Shown: positions 9,273 to 19,669, numbered from the stretch's first letter. The stretch: 55,420 nucleotides of DNA from Ureibacillus terrenus (GCF_006569205.1 NZ_VIGD01000015.1:1-55420); one strand, 5' to 3'. Notes: a model not told the origin generated them from the letters alone. Numbers and translations: made by a program.

Positions 9273-10790
9273 ATGGCATCATTTGTTAGAGGGACAATTT
9301 TTCTCACCGTTGTCATTTTTTTATCAAAACTTTTCGGCTTTATATATAGAATGCAGTTTATGAGAGTGGCAGGGGAAGAAGCCGTAGGAGTCTATATGAC
9401 CGCCTACCCTGCATATATCTTTTTCGTTTCGGTCTTGCAGCTCGGCATACCTATTGCGGTGGCAAAAGTCATCGCGGAACTCTTCGCGAAACGCCAATTG
9501 GGACAACTTCAGTCCGTCATGAAAACTGCCGCTAGATGGTCCATTTTGTCCATTATTCTATTCACGCCCATTTTGGCGATGTTTATTCCATATCTCGCAG
9601 GAACGCTTTTACATAATGAAGGAACAAAAATCACATTGTATATTGCATTAGGCGCCGTACCAATCATCGTATTTTCCGGATTGATCAGGGGATATTTGCA
9701 AGGGATTGCCATCATATCGGCAACTGCATGGTCGCAAATGATTGAACAATTGGTGCGGATTGTATTAATATCCTTGGCGCTGCCATTTTTCGTCGTGCCG
9801 GACAACCCTGAATTGACGGCCGCTTACGCAATGGCAATCACAGCCATAGGCGAAATGGTTTCATTCATCTATTTATATATCCACTATGTAGCGAAAAAGA
9901 AAAAACTAAAAAAATCTTCTTCCCCTAAACCCTATCCGGCAATGCCTTTATTGCGGATTGCGGTTCCGAGTGCAGGAAGCAAATTGTTCGGAACGTTTAC
10001 CTGGTTTTTGGAACCGATCGTCTTTTTGAAAGCATTGACAATCGCAGGACTTACCGCCGCAGGTGCGACAACCCTATATGGAATTATTTCCGGCGTCCAT
10101 GTTCCTTTGTTGCTGTTTCCTTCTTTTATCCCGAACGCATTGGCCATTGTGCTGATTCCTGCAGTCAGTGATGCCGTAGCCAGGGGCAATCGGCGATTAT
10201 TAAACGACCGGATTGGTGTAAGTTTGCGTTTATCATCCATCATCGGCGCATATGCTGCAGCTTATTTTTTCCTCCATGGCGATGAGCTCGCCATGCGACT
10301 CTTTCACTTGGAGGAAAACCGAGGATTTATGAAAATTCTGGCCCCAATCTTCTATTTTTACTATATTCAAAGCCCTCTACATTCCATCCTTCAAGCGATC
10401 GACGAAGCAAGACCCGCAATGATGAATTCCATTTACGGAGGAATCGGCAAACTGTTCGTAATGTTTGTATTGGCTTCCCAACCATTTATTCAAGAATACG
10501 GGGCAATCATTGCCATCGGCTTCGGTGTTTTGGTGACATCCTTTCTGCATATGGCAACGTTGAGGGGGCACAAGATGATCAGTTCCGGTTTCCGGTTCTT
10601 TGCCATTCCTTATGTTGATTTTATCATCACTTGTTTTATCCAAAGCTATCTGTTCAGCAAAATTTCTTTCGGTTTCTGGGCGAACAGCGCGTTAACCCTT
10701 ATCGTATTGACGGTTCTATTATTGGCCACAAACCAGTTTAAATGGAATGATTTCAGATATTTACGTTCCGTTTTTGTTCGCCGTTTTTAG
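9273..10790 (+). CDS. spoVB: Stage V sporulation protein B, MOP-family membrane transporter
   Basis: A polytopic membrane protein of 505 aa in the polysaccharide-exporter/flippase (MOP) superfamily, required for spore cortex formation and probably moving lipid-linked peptidoglycan precursors. It begins with the family-typical MASFVRGTIFLTVVIFLSKLFGFIYRM (split here only by reading), followed by about 14 hydrophobic helices. QLGIPIAVAKVIAEL and RGYLQGIAIISATAWSQMIEQLVRI are conserved. It runs on the plus strand, divergent from comN, and its last 30 bp overlap the 3' end of yrbG on the other strand. The start ATG is at 9273, after AGAAGGGA and GTAGGA. Confidence 0.94.
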   Translation: MASFVRGTIFLTVVIFLSKLFGFIYRMQFMRVAGEEAVGVYMTAYPAYIFFVSVLQLGIPIAVAKVIAELFAKRQLGQLQSVMKTAARWSILSIILFTPILAMFIPYLAGTLLHNEGTKITLYIALGAVPIIVFSGLIRGYLQGIAIISATAWSQMIEQLVRIVLISLALPFFVVPDNPELTAAYAMAITAIGEMVSFIYLYIHYVAKKKKLKKSSSPKPYPAMPLLRIAVPSAGSKLFGTFTWFLEPIVFLKALTIAGLTAAGATTLYGIISGVHVPLLLFPSFIPNALAIVLIPAVSDAVARGNRRLLNDRIGVSLRLSSIIGAYAAAYFFLHGDELAMRLFHLEENRGFMKILAPIFYFYYIQSPLHSILQAIDEARPAMMNSIYGGIGKLFVMFVLASQPFIQEYGAIIAIGFGVLVTSFLHMATLRGHKMISSGFRFFAIPYVDFIITCFIQSYLFSKISFGFWANSALTLIVLTVLLLATNQFKWNDFRYLRSVFVRRF

Positions 10791-11408
10791 CTGTATATGC
10801 AGATCATAATTTTCATAGCAACAATAAAAAATGTCTTCCGGTTTGTACCCTTTCTTTTTTAAATTTTCCAATAGCCATTCCCGATCTTTTTCAATAAACT
10901 TCAGATGCCGGTCTACAATATATCCGTCTACTATCAGCGGAAAAATGAGCGGATCATCGTCCTTTAAAAAGATTGATAGTTTTCCGGACGGTTCGAGGAA
11001 GGCGTATTTGATTTGCTGTACCGATGGAATCCGTTCTTCCCTCATTTGCTGGAACAGGTCATCCAAATTGTAGCGCTGCTTTCGCATTTCTTCTTGATTA
11101 ATGACGCCGTCTTCCACAATGATGGATGGATCTCCGTCAATCAAATCGCGGATCTTTTTGCTTTTTAGTGCAAGAAGGGAATTCAAATATTGGATGCCAA
11201 GCAAAATGATGATGGGAAAGACATTTTCAAAAAGCGGCTTCTCTATATCATCCAAGGCAAATGCAACGCATTCCGCAATCAATACAAATACAACCAGGTC
11301 CATGATGCTCAGTTCGCCGACTTCCCGTTTTCCCATAAGGCGAAAAACGACCAGCACGAGCAAATAAAGAAAAACGGTTCTGAAAAGGATTCCCAAATAA
11401 ATTTCCAA
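10761..11408 (-). CDS. yrbG: DUF421/YetF-type membrane protein YrbG
   Basis: A 215-aa protein with three N-terminal membrane helices (about residues 5-90) followed by the cytoplasmic DUF421 domain. Typical motifs are VVFRLMGKREVGELSIMDLVVF and the later GDPSIIVEDGVINQEEMRKQRY. The family's biochemical function is not well settled. Some YetF-like members are linked to spore germination or membrane stress. In B. subtilis yrbG also lies next to spoVB. The C-terminus overlaps spoVB by 30 bp in convergent orientation, which is compact but leaves both reading frames intact. Confidence 0.88.
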   Translation of the reverse strand: MEIYLGILFRTVFLYLLVLVVFRLMGKREVGELSIMDLVVFVLIAECVAFALDDIEKPLFENVFPIIILLGIQYLNSLLALKSKKIRDLIDGDPSIIVEDGVINQEEMRKQRYNLDDLFQQMREERIPSVQQIKYAFLEPSGKLSIFLKDDDPLIFPLIVDGYIVDRHLKFIEKDREWLLENLKKKGYKPEDIFYCCYENYDLHIQLKTANKNGT

Positions 11409-11462
11409 ACCATCACATCCTTTCCTTTCTATTGTTTGCCAAACCTTTTGCTACTATACAAA

Positions 11463-11502
11463 AAAAAGGTTTACCTGCTCCCGGAAGCAGATAAACCTTT
11501 TT
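11463..11502 (-). terminator. Rho-independent terminator after yajC
   Basis: Arms AAAAGGTTTA and CTGCT pair with AGCAG and TAAACCTTTT around a short loop, and runs of A and T flank both sides. It ends the queA-tgt-yajC transcript and may work in both directions. Confidence 0.8.
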
Positions 11503-11521
11503 AATAATGTTCTCTTGCCAA

Positions 11522-11782
11522 TTATTCATTGATTACTCGTCCAATGGCCTGACGTTCAAATTTGAGACGTGTTTTTCCATCCACTATCAGATAAACCACT
11601 GTGTCTTCCAGCGCATCCACTTCGCCATGAAGCCCGCCAATTGTAACCACTTTATCTCCACGCTTTAGATTTTTTTGCATTTCAAGCGTCGCTTTCTGAC
11701 GTTTTTGTGCAGGGCGAACTAAAATTAACCACATCGCGACAAACATAATAATAATTGGCAATAGATTATATAATGTTTCCAC
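11522..11782 (-). CDS. yajC: Preprotein translocase subunit YajC
   Basis: A small accessory subunit of the SecDF complex: one membrane helix and a basic cytoplasmic tail. I place the start at the GTG (11780-11782), preceded by AAGGGGAG at a good distance. This gives 86 aa beginning VETLYNLLPIIIMFV. A longer in-frame extension to 11833 covers that ribosome site and has no site of its own. The family hallmark is the helix followed by LVRPAQKRQKA and then LKRGDKVVTIGGLHGEV. It follows tgt, as in most bacteria. Confidence 0.95.
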   Translation of the reverse strand: METLYNLLPIIIMFVAMWLILVRPAQKRQKATLEMQKNLKRGDKVVTIGGLHGEVDALEDTVVYLIVDGKTRLKFERQAIGRVINE

Positions 11783-11895
11783 CTGTTTACTCCCCTTTCT
11801 AATTCTCACTTCATAAGTATAGTATAAAATCATGCTAAAAATCGATTTATTTTTCTACTTTCTTCGAAAAAAACCCTTTTTTTTCTTTTTGTCCG

Positions 11896-13086
<1,191 letters not shown>

Positions 13087-14130
13087 CTAATTCGACTTTT
13101 TTGGACGGATATACATCGCATCCCCAAAACTGAAGAAACGATAACGTTCCTTAATGGCTTCCGAATAAGCGTGGAAAATCGTTTCTTTTCCGGCCAATGC
13201 ACAAACGAGCATGACGAGTGTCGATTTTGGCAAATGGAAATTTGTAATCAGCCCGTCGATGCATTTAAATTCATAACCCGGATAAATAAAAATATCTGTC
13301 CATCCTTGTTCCCCTTTTATTTTTCCGTCATATTTCGAGGCGACGGTTTCAAGGGTTCTGGTCGTTGTGGTTCCGACAGCGACCACTTTTCCGCCGCGAG
13401 CTTTCACCCGATTGATCGTTTCGGCCGCGCTATCGCTGATGCTATAAAACTCCGAGTGCATCTTGTGTTCTTCGATCGTATCACTCGTTACAGGCCGGAA
13501 AGTGCCCAGCCCCACATGAAGGGTAATAAAGACAATTTCCACCCCTTTATTCCGGATCTTTTCCAGAAGCTCTTCCGTAAAATGGAGGCCTGCTGTCGGA
13601 GCGGCCGCGGAACCGATTTCTTTTGCGTAGACCGTCTGATATCGTTCCTTGTCTTCCAATTTTTCGTGAATATACGGCGGCAACGGCATTTCCCCCAATT
13701 TGTCCAACACTTCATAAAAAATGCCATCGTAATGGAATTCGAATACGCGTCCGCCGTGTTCAAGGGTATTTGTGCATGTAGCGGTCATCAATCCATCTCC
13801 AAAGCTGACGGTCGTTCCGACTTTAACCCTTTTCGCCGGTCTGACCAATGTTTCCCACCGGTTTTCGCCAATTTGCTTTAACAACAGCACTTCAATATGG
13901 GCGCCGGTTTCTTCTTTCACTCCGAACAGCCTTGCCGGCATCACCCGGGTATCGTTCAGGACAAGGCAGTCACCCGGATTGAGCTCCTCCACGATATGCG
14001 GAAATTGATGATGTTCAATTTCCTTTGTAAATGGATTAACGACCAGAAGCCTGCTTGCCGCCCGGTCTTTCAATGGTGTTTGGGCAATCAGTTCTTCGGG
14101 CAAATCAAAATCAAATTCATCAATTTTCAT
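13087..14130 (-). CDS. queA: S-adenosylmethionine:tRNA ribosyltransferase-isomerase QueA
   Basis: Transfers and isomerises the ribosyl part of S-adenosylmethionine onto preQ1 at tRNA position 34, giving epoxyqueuosine. Length 347 aa is normal. It starts [20 protein letters not shown], the conserved family N-terminus. Other signatures are [39 protein letters not shown] and [16 protein letters not shown]. It sits between ruvB (16 bp) and tgt (45 bp) on the same strand, the standard ruvAB-queA-tgt-yajC cluster of Bacillales. Confidence 0.97.
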   Translation of the reverse strand: MKIDEFDFDLPEELIAQTPLKDRAASRLLVVNPFTKEIEHHQFPHIVEELNPGDCLVLNDTRVMPARLFGVKEETGAHIEVLLLKQIGENRWETLVRPAKRVKVGTTVSFGDGLMTATCTNTLEHGGRVFEFHYDGIFYEVLDKLGEMPLPPYIHEKLEDKERYQTVYAKEIGSAAAPTAGLHFTEELLEKIRNKGVEIVFITLHVGLGTFRPVTSDTIEEHKMHSEFYSISDSAAETINRVKARGGKVVAVGTTTTRTLETVASKYDGKIKGEQGWTDIFIYPGYEFKCIDGLITNFHLPKSTLVMLVCALAGKETIFHAYSEAIKERYRFFSFGDAMYIRPKKSN

Positions 14131-14146
14131 ACGCTACTTCTTCCTT

Positions 14147-15151
14147 TTACTTTATTTCATCGTTATAAGTATAACCAAGGTGTTCATAAGCTAACTTTGT
14201 CGCGACACGTCCCCGGGGCGTCCTTTGAATAAAGCCGATTTGCATTAAATACGGTTCGTATACATCCTCGATGGTAATGCGCTCTTCGCCGATGGATGCG
14301 GCCAAAGTATCCAAGCCTACAGGGCCGCCATTAAATTGAAGAATCATGCATTCCAATAATTGATGATCGATCTGATCCAAACCGAACCGGTCCACTTGAA
14401 GCAATTCCAAAGCCTGTTTAGCAATGGCTACGGTAATCGTTCCATCCCCTATCACTTGCGCATAGTCCCTTACCCGCTTCAACAGGCGGTTGGCGATTCG
14501 GGGTGTTCCACGGGAACGTTTCGCGATTTCCTGTGCGGCTTCGTCATCAATCTCCACTTCAAACAGTTTACTACTTCTTTTCACAATTTCAATCAATGAA
14601 GCTTCGTCATAAAAATCCAATCTCAACAATACACCAAAACGATCCCGCAACGGGGCTGACAAAGATCCCGCCCTTGTGGTTGCACCGACCAGTGTAAAAG
14701 GCGGCAAATCAAGCCGGATTGAGCGTGCTTCCGGACCTTTTCCGACGACAATATCAAGGCAAAAATCTTCCATAGCCGGATAAAGCACCTCTTCGATTGT
14801 GCGGGACAGGCGATGGATTTCATCGATAAACAGTACGTCGCCCGGCTCAAGGGCGTTGAGAATGGCCGCCAAGTCTCCCGGGCGCTCGATCGCAGGTCCG
14901 CTTGTAAGCCGGATATTGACGCCCAATTCATTGGCAATCACATTGGCAAGGGTTGTCTTCCCGAGCCCGGGGGGACCGTAAAGCAGCACATGATCCAATG
15001 ATTCCTGCCGCAATTTGGCCGCTTCAATAAAAATCTTTAAATTTTCTTTTACTCTATGTTGTCCTATATACTGGGAAAGTCTTTGGGGTCTGAGCGAAAG
15101 TTCGAACTGCCGATCCAATTCATTTGCTTCGCCAGATACGATTCGATCCAC
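14147..15151 (-). CDS. ruvB: Holliday junction branch-migration ATPase RuvB
   Basis: The AAA+ motor that drives branch migration of Holliday junctions together with RuvA. 334 aa, as in B. subtilis. The N-terminus [12 protein letters not shown], Walker [12 protein letters not shown] (about 59-69), Walker B DEIHRL (about 111-116), sensor TTRAGSL and arginine-finger region RDRFG are all present. A winged-helix C-terminal domain ends [21 protein letters not shown]. It is separated from ruvA by 15 bp, so the two are co-transcribed. Confidence 0.98.
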   Translation of the reverse strand: MDRIVSGEANELDRQFELSLRPQRLSQYIGQHRVKENLKIFIEAAKLRQESLDHVLLYGPPGLGKTTLANVIANELGVNIRLTSGPAIERPGDLAAILNALEPGDVLFIDEIHRLSRTIEEVLYPAMEDFCLDIVVGKGPEARSIRLDLPPFTLVGATTRAGSLSAPLRDRFGVLLRLDFYDEASLIEIVKRSSKLFEVEIDDEAAQEIAKRSRGTPRIANRLLKRVRDYAQVIGDGTITVAIAKQALELLQVDRFGLDQIDHQLLECMILQFNGGPVGLDTLAASIGEERITIEDVYEPYLMQIGFIQRTPRGRVATKLAYEHLGYTYNDEIK

Positions 15152-15166
15152 TTGCCGCCCTCCTTG

Positions 15167-15787
15167 TTATTTCGTGTTTAACAAAAGTTTTAAGGCATAT
15201 TTCATATAGCTTTCGGTTGTTTCCAGATCGTCCCTCTCTTTTAATGCGGGCAAAATCTTCGCCAATTCTTTTTCGGAATAGCCGAGCGCCCGCAAAGCCT
15301 GCATCGCATCCTCCATTTCCTGCCGATGGGCATTTCCGCCGAATAGAGGCAATTCATCCTGGGCACTTGGCAGTTCCACATGTTCAAGAAGGGAGCCGAG
15401 CCTTCCTTTCAAATCAAGAATCATTTGCCGCGCCGTTTTCTTTCCGACACCGGGGAATTTCACTAAAAATGATTCATCTTCCATTTCAATGGCCGTTATG
15501 ACTTGTGAAGGATTCCCGCTGGCAAGAATGGACAAAGCGCTTTTTGGCCCGATTCCGGAAACCTGGATCAGTTTCCGGAATAATTCCCTCTGTTCCAATG
15601 TTTTAAATCCGAATAATTGCTGGGCATCTTCACGGATATACATATGTATAAAGACTTTTCGGATCTCCTCGTCCACACGGAAGGCATATGGATTGGGCGT
15701 AAAGACTCGATAGCCAATCCCGTTTTGTTCCAGCACAATATACTCAGGGGTAATTCTCGTCACCTTTCCAATGATATAATCATACAT
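15167..15787 (-). CDS. ruvA: Holliday junction DNA-binding subunit RuvA
   Basis: Binds Holliday junctions as a tetramer and loads RuvB. The start is the ATG at 15787 (MYDYIIGKVTRI), preceded by GCGAGGA. An upstream frame to 15826 lacks such a site. The protein is 206 aa. It has an OB-fold N-terminal domain, two helix-hairpin-helix motifs (about residues 70-130, with SGIGPKSALSIL and PGVGKKTARQMILDL), an acidic-pin region, and the C-terminal RuvB-binding domain ALRALGYSEKELAKIL. The bofC gene that precedes ruvA in B. subtilis is absent here. Confidence 0.96.
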   Translation of the reverse strand: MYDYIIGKVTRITPEYIVLEQNGIGYRVFTPNPYAFRVDEEIRKVFIHMYIREDAQQLFGFKTLEQRELFRKLIQVSGIGPKSALSILASGNPSQVITAIEMEDESFLVKFPGVGKKTARQMILDLKGRLGSLLEHVELPSAQDELPLFGGNAHRQEMEDAMQALRALGYSEKELAKILPALKERDDLETTESYMKYALKLLLNTK

Positions 15788-15844
15788 TTTTATTCCTCGC
15801 ATTTCGCAGTGTTTTTTTTCCAACACTTACAGAAACAAAAGAAA

Positions 15845-15865
15845 GACCGTCATATTGTGACGGTC
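15845..15865 (-). terminator. Terminator after the safA-kinase pair
   Basis: A perfect hairpin GACCGTCA-ATATG-type stem (GACCGTC / GACGGTC) is followed on the minus strand by TTTCTTTTGTTTC. It lies 43 bp downstream of the kinase-like gene and just before ruvA. Confidence 0.75.
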
Positions 15866-15907
15866 ACCTATTTACTATTCCATTTTATATTATCATAATC
15901 TCGTATT

Positions 15908-16768
15908 TTATCCTACTTCAAACATTTCTTGAATTTTTTCCGTTGCCGACATCAAGTCAGGCCAATGCCTTAATGCCTTTTCCGTAAACGGCATTATATA
16001 TTCTAAGAAAACATCTTTTTCATGATCCCCCAGATGCAGCACATATTGCCATTCTCTTAACAATTCATTTGGATACTGAAGGTAGTGTAATTTCGCCAGG
16101 CAAATTTCCCGCAAATATTTTTGTTCCAGCAAGAGCCTTTCGAGATCATAATCCATATTTGGAAGCGCCCGATGCATCCATAAAATCATTTCTTCCGCCG
16201 GATCGCCGACAACCGCCAAATCAAAATCGATCAGTTTCATTCCATCTTTTGTAATCAAGAAATTATGATGGACGACATCCCCGTGAAGAAGCGTCAATGT
16301 TTTCGGTCCAGTTCCCGGTTTTTGTTGGATCTTTTCCAAAGCTTTGTTGGCATATAGCACAATATCGTAATAGTGATGCCGCAAATATTTTACCAGTTCT
16401 TTTTCCTGCATCAGAAACCGTTCAAGCCTTGCCTGCCATTTTTGGATCAATTTCTGCTTCGGGATTTCGGAATAGAGATGCCAGTCGACATGTTGATTCG
16501 TTTCATGAAGCGCTTTTAATATTTTCACCGCTTTTTTCCGGTGTTTCACTTTGGAAAAATCAGCGCTGTAACTGTTCTTTTGCCAACTTTGCACAAGCAG
16601 GTACGGTTCTTTGGACCTTTTTAGCGGAATGATATACGGAAACCGGATTTTCTCCAATTTTTCATGAATCAGCGCTACTTTTTCGAATACATGTATTTGA
16701 TCATATTTTTTTATGAAAAGTGTTTCATTCCCGCTGTGTTGTTTCCATATATTATTTTTTATTTGCAT
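15908..16768 (-). CDS. Phosphotransferase-family (APH/CotS-like) protein, probable spore-coat-associated kinase
   Basis: A 286-aa protein with the aminoglycoside-phosphotransferase/choline-kinase fold. The catalytic loop LLHGDVVHHNFLI (about residue 168) and the metal-binding LIDFDLAVVGDPAEE (about 185-199) are visible, so it may be active. B. subtilis has related CotS, YsxE and YutH proteins associated with the spore coat. YsxE is encoded beside spoVID there, a place that is empty here. The stop codon of safA (TAA) directly abuts this ATG with no spacer, so translation is probably coupled and a coat function is likely. The substrate is unknown, and I give no gene name because CotS-like paralogues are hard to tell apart by eye. 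Confidence 0.75.
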   Translation of the reverse strand: MQIKNNIWKQHSGNETLFIKKYDQIHVFEKVALIHEKLEKIRFPYIIPLKRSKEPYLLVQSWQKNSYSADFSKVKHRKKAVKILKALHETNQHVDWHLYSEIPKQKLIQKWQARLERFLMQEKELVKYLRHHYYDIVLYANKALEKIQQKPGTGPKTLTLLHGDVVHHNFLITKDGMKLIDFDLAVVGDPAEEMILWMHRALPNMDYDLERLLLEQKYLREICLAKLHYLQYPNELLREWQYVLHLGDHEKDVFLEYIMPFTEKALRHWPDLMSATEKIQEMFEVG

Positions 16769-17986
16769 TTAGTATGCCCACGATTTAAAGTATGGTGCGC
16801 AAGGATTCATCCATGGCTGATGTTGCTGGCTATATGGTGCCATCCCTTGTTCCATTGGAGGATAAACCGGTTGAGGGGCAAATGGATGCATTGGTGCATA
16901 ATGTCCTTGTTCCATAGGGATATAACCTTCTTGCGGCATTCCATAGTATCCGTATGAAGGCATTGTTGCTTGTTCAAAATCTTTGAATCCTTGTTGTTCT
17001 TCCTGCGCTTTGCTTATATCTTTCACTTTCTGTTCCCCATCCTCTTTTGAAGTGGATTCAAACAGCCAATCCGTGCTGTGGTCTTGAACTTCTTCGACTT
17101 CTGCTTCTACAAGAGGTGCATCGCCGTTTTCTTCGTACCCTTCCATATCTCTGAACTCTGGTGCCGGCTGAACCGGATATGGCATGTCATATCCATACGG
17201 CATCATTCCTCCATGCATTTCCGGATACCCAGGACATGCAGGCAGCCCATGAGGACTTGTAAAATAAGGTTGGACTTGATGGTGCATAGGACCTTGGCCT
17301 CTGCAGCCGCAGTGTCCCGTTTTTTGAGGTCCATGGTGGCAAGGAGATACCGGATGCGGCATGCATGGAATATAGATCGGCTGCGGTACCGGAACATATT
17401 CTATATGGGTTTGAGGAACAGGGATATATTCTTTTTCTACCACCACTTCTTTCTCTTCTTTCTTTTCTTCTTTTGCAGGCTGCTGAATTTGCTGAGGAAT
17501 TTCGATAAAAATCGGCTGCGGCATCACAGGTTGCGGAAGCGGCATAAACTGCGGATGCGGAATAGGGCGTTGAATGCTGAATTGCGGCGAAAAATCAAAA
17601 TGGAATTTCTTTTTTTCATGCGGATGCATTTGTTGTATCGGAGCCGGTTGCGGCACTGGCGGAATCGGAGGAATTTCAGGCACTTTCATTTCCCCCGCCG
17701 GCGGCTTCATTTGCGGCTTTTCAACCGGCTTCGCTTTTGGCGGGACTTCCGCTTTCTTTTCTTTCGCAGCGCTATCTTTTATTTTGGATTTATCCGCCTT
17801 TTCTTTCTGGTCATAAGACGGTTTCCGGCCCGGCACATCGTCAGGCAAAATGATTTCCATGCCCGGCACGATGTAATCCGGGTTGGCCAAATGGGCATTC
17901 AGCCTTTTCAACTCTTCAAAATCGATTCCATATTGTTTGGCAATTTTCCAAAGCGTATCCCCTTTTTGTACAATGTGAGTTCGCAA
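16769..17986 (-). CDS. safA: SafA-like spore morphogenetic protein with N-terminal LysM
   Basis: Organises the inner spore coat at the cortex/coat interface in B. subtilis. The start is a TTG (17984-17986) with AAGGAGG 7 bp upstream, giving 405 aa. The LysM domain occupies residues 1-50 (HIVQKGDTLWKIAKQYG ... IVPGMEIILPDD). A Lys/Pro-rich linker (about 55-110) follows. Next comes a long Pro/Gln/Met/His-rich region with repeated P-X-P and QP patterns and 'HGGMMPYGYDMPYP'-type sequence. The tail ends MNPCAPYFKSWAY. Composition and position between ruvAB and niaR match safA, although the C-terminal part is too variable to compare. A sigma-K-like promoter precedes it. Confidence 0.88.
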   Translation of the reverse strand: MRTHIVQKGDTLWKIAKQYGIDFEELKRLNAHLANPDYIVPGMEIILPDDVPGRKPSYDQKEKADKSKIKDSAAKEKKAEVPPKAKPVEKPQMKPPAGEMKVPEIPPIPPVPQPAPIQQMHPHEKKKFHFDFSPQFSIQRPIPHPQFMPLPQPVMPQPIFIEIPQQIQQPAKEEKKEEKEVVVEKEYIPVPQTHIEYVPVPQPIYIPCMPHPVSPCHHGPQKTGHCGCRGQGPMHHQVQPYFTSPHGLPACPGYPEMHGGMMPYGYDMPYPVQPAPEFRDMEGYEENGDAPLVEAEVEEVQDHSTDWLFESTSKEDGEQKVKDISKAQEEQQGFKDFEQATMPSYGYYGMPQEGYIPMEQGHYAPMHPFAPQPVYPPMEQGMAPYSQQHQPWMNPCAPYFKSWAY

Positions 17987-18009
17987 CAGACATCCTCCTT
18001 TTCTCGTTT

Positions 18010-18037
18010 TATAATATGTTGTTACAACAAAAAGGTC
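18010..18037 (-). promoter_or_regulatory. Sigma-K-like promoter of safA
   Basis: On the minus strand CATATTATA (18010-18018) fits the sigma-K -10 pattern CATA-three-bases-TA, and GAC (18035-18037) lies 16 bp upstream where an AC is expected. It is 24 bp before the TTG start. Late mother-cell expression would suit a coat gene. Confidence 0.45.
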
Positions 18038-18126
18038 ACAAAAATATACCCTTTCCTTTGCCTCGTGTTAAACTATGTTTTAAGGGCTTATCCGTATACA
18101 CAACATTTGCTAGAAGGTGTGATTCG

Positions 18127-18654
18127 ATGAAAAAAATGCTCGGAGAAGAACGCAGAAATGAACTATTGAAATTACTGAAGAATTCAAAAGAGCCAATTAC
18201 GGGAACTCAATTAGCAAAATATGCAAATGTCAGCCGCCAAGTGATTGTCAACGATATGAATTTGTTGAAAGCCCGCAATATTCCGATTATTTCAACGAGC
18301 CAGGGCTATTTTTATATGAATCAAGAGGATGCTTTCCAGGTTGAAAAGAAAATTGTCTGTGTACATACGGCAGAAGAAGCTGAAGATGAAATGATGACGA
18401 TTGTCGATTGCGGGGTGACCATAAAAAATGTCATTGTGGAACACCCGGTTTACGGGGAAATTACTGCATCCATGATGCTGTCTTCCCGCATCGACGTGGA
18501 AAAGTTTCTAAAAAAAGTGAAAGAAACAAACGCCACTTACTTATCGGTTTTAACGAACGGCACCCATCTGCACGTGATTTCCGCTCCAACGATGGAGCAG
18601 ATCGAAGAAGCCGAAAGAAGACTCCGGAAAAAGGGATATTTGGTGGAGGAATAA
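18127..18654 (+). CDS. niaR: NiaR (YrxA) nicotinate-responsive transcriptional repressor
   Basis: A regulator of NAD synthesis and niacin uptake genes that uses nicotinic acid as co-repressor. The start ATG at 18127 (MKKMLGEERRNEL) has AGAAGGTG 7 bp upstream. The frame could be extended to 18016, but no ribosome site supports that. The 175-aa protein has an N-terminal winged helix (about residues 8-65, ITGTQLAKYANVSRQVIVNDMNLLKA). A 3H domain (about 75-172) carries the metal-binding histidines, for example VEHPVYGEI and GTHLHVIS. In B. subtilis the repressed nadBCA-nifS genes are its neighbours. Here they are missing, so its targets must lie elsewhere. Confidence 0.93.
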   Translation: MKKMLGEERRNELLKLLKNSKEPITGTQLAKYANVSRQVIVNDMNLLKARNIPIISTSQGYFYMNQEDAFQVEKKIVCVHTAEEAEDEMMTIVDCGVTIKNVIVEHPVYGEITASMMLSSRIDVEKFLKKVKETNATYLSVLTNGTHLHVISAPTMEQIEEAERRLRKKGYLVEE

Positions 18655-18664
18655 AAATAAAAAA

Positions 18665-18697
18665 GAACTGCACCTCCAGGGATTGGAGGTGCAGTTC
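18665..18697 (-). terminator. Terminator of the obg-pheB-pheA transcript
   Basis: A strong perfect stem (GAACTGCACCTCC with GGAGGTGCAGTTC) is followed on the minus strand by TTTTTTATTTTTA. It lies between the 3' ends of niaR and pheA. The U-tract points to termination of the minus-strand transcript, although the stem could also stop niaR. Confidence 0.85.
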
Positions 18698-18793
18698 AAA
18701 CATTCCGGCCGCTCTTTTCAACGGTTCATTGTCTGCAAACGGCGGCTCCATCGGCCGGGATTTTTGCAAAATCAGCCGGCCCTTCAAGTTCCA

Positions 18794-19669
18794 TCACTCC
18801 GATGCATTATATGTATAATACGTACCGAGTGATTTTACCGTGCAACCAAGGGCATTCAATTCCTCAAATGCCCACTTCATCATCGGTTCATTTTCGTCTG
18901 CCAATACATCGATGATGAAGAAATAATTGCCCAGCCCCGTCTTTAATGGGCGGGATTCGATTTTACTTAGATTCAATCTTCTCCATGCAAAAACCGAAAG
19001 CACCCGATGCAGGGCCCCCGCGTCATCGTGGGGCAATGTGAGCATAAGCATCGTTTTCGGCTGTCCATCCGAATTTTCAATCGGCAAGCGGGTATTATAT
19101 TTCGATAACACCACAAAGCGGGTATGGTTAAAATGAAAATCATGGATATTTTTTTCTACGATGACAAGCCCATACTTTTCCGCGGATGTGGCATTGCCAA
19201 TGGCCGCGATACATTTGTCCGGATTCTCCGCAACCATTTTCGCCGCTTGAGCCGTGGATGATGTTTGGTGCAATGGCACATGGCTGAAACGATAAAACAG
19301 ATACTTATGGCATTGGGCTAAAGCATGGGGATGGGAATAAATCCCTTCAATTTTTTCCCAGTTGTCTTTTTGCGCTTTATTGACCATTAAATGCTGTTGG
19401 ATTTTTAATTTGATTTCACCGACAATATATAAATCCGCTTCATGGAATAAATAATCGATTGTAAGCGGCACGGAACCTTCGATTGCGTTTTCCAAAGGCA
19501 CCACCGCAAAATCCACCACTTCATTCGTTACAGCGTCAATGCATTCAGGAATGGTTCTATATGCAATGTTCCATTCATTAGGGAAAAGCTCTCTTGTCGC
19601 TAAATAGGAAAAAGAAGCCTCCGGACCCAAATAGGCGACCCGGTACTTCCATTCATTGTTTGTCACCAT
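18794..19669 (-). CDS. pheA: Prephenate dehydratase
   Basis: Converts prephenate to phenylpyruvate in phenylalanine synthesis. The start ATG at 19669 (MVTNNEWKYRVAYLGPE) has AGGAGG just upstream, giving 291 aa. A longer frame to 19705 is unsupported. The catalytic domain shows GPEASFSYLA, the VVPLENAIEGSV motif (about 70) and TSSTAQAAKMV (about 150) with the catalytic threonine. A C-terminal ACT domain (about 200-285) has ESRPLKTGLGNYFFIID, the phenylalanine-binding signature, so feedback inhibition is expected. It is behind pheB and obg in one transcript. Confidence 0.96.
   Translation of the reverse strand: MVTNNEWKYRVAYLGPEASFSYLATRELFPNEWNIAYRTIPECIDAVTNEVVDFAVVPLENAIEGSVPLTIDYLFHEADLYIVGEIKLKIQQHLMVNKAQKDNWEKIEGIYSHPHALAQCHKYLFYRFSHVPLHQTSSTAQAAKMVAENPDKCIAAIGNATSAEKYGLVIVEKNIHDFHFNHTRFVVLSKYNTRLPIENSDGQPKTMLMLTLPHDDAGALHRVLSVFAWRRLNLSKIESRPLKTGLGNYFFIIDVLADENEPMMKWAFEELNALGCTVKSLGTYYTYNASE

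Noticed and set aside
13171..13881. Plus-strand frame of 236 aa
   Set aside because: Antisense shadow of queA, whose conservation explains the open frame.
17078..18130. Long plus-strand frame (350 aa), rich in Arg and His
   Set aside because: It lies antisense to safA and mirrors the Pro/Gln-rich coding sequence; no ribosome site or protein-like pattern.
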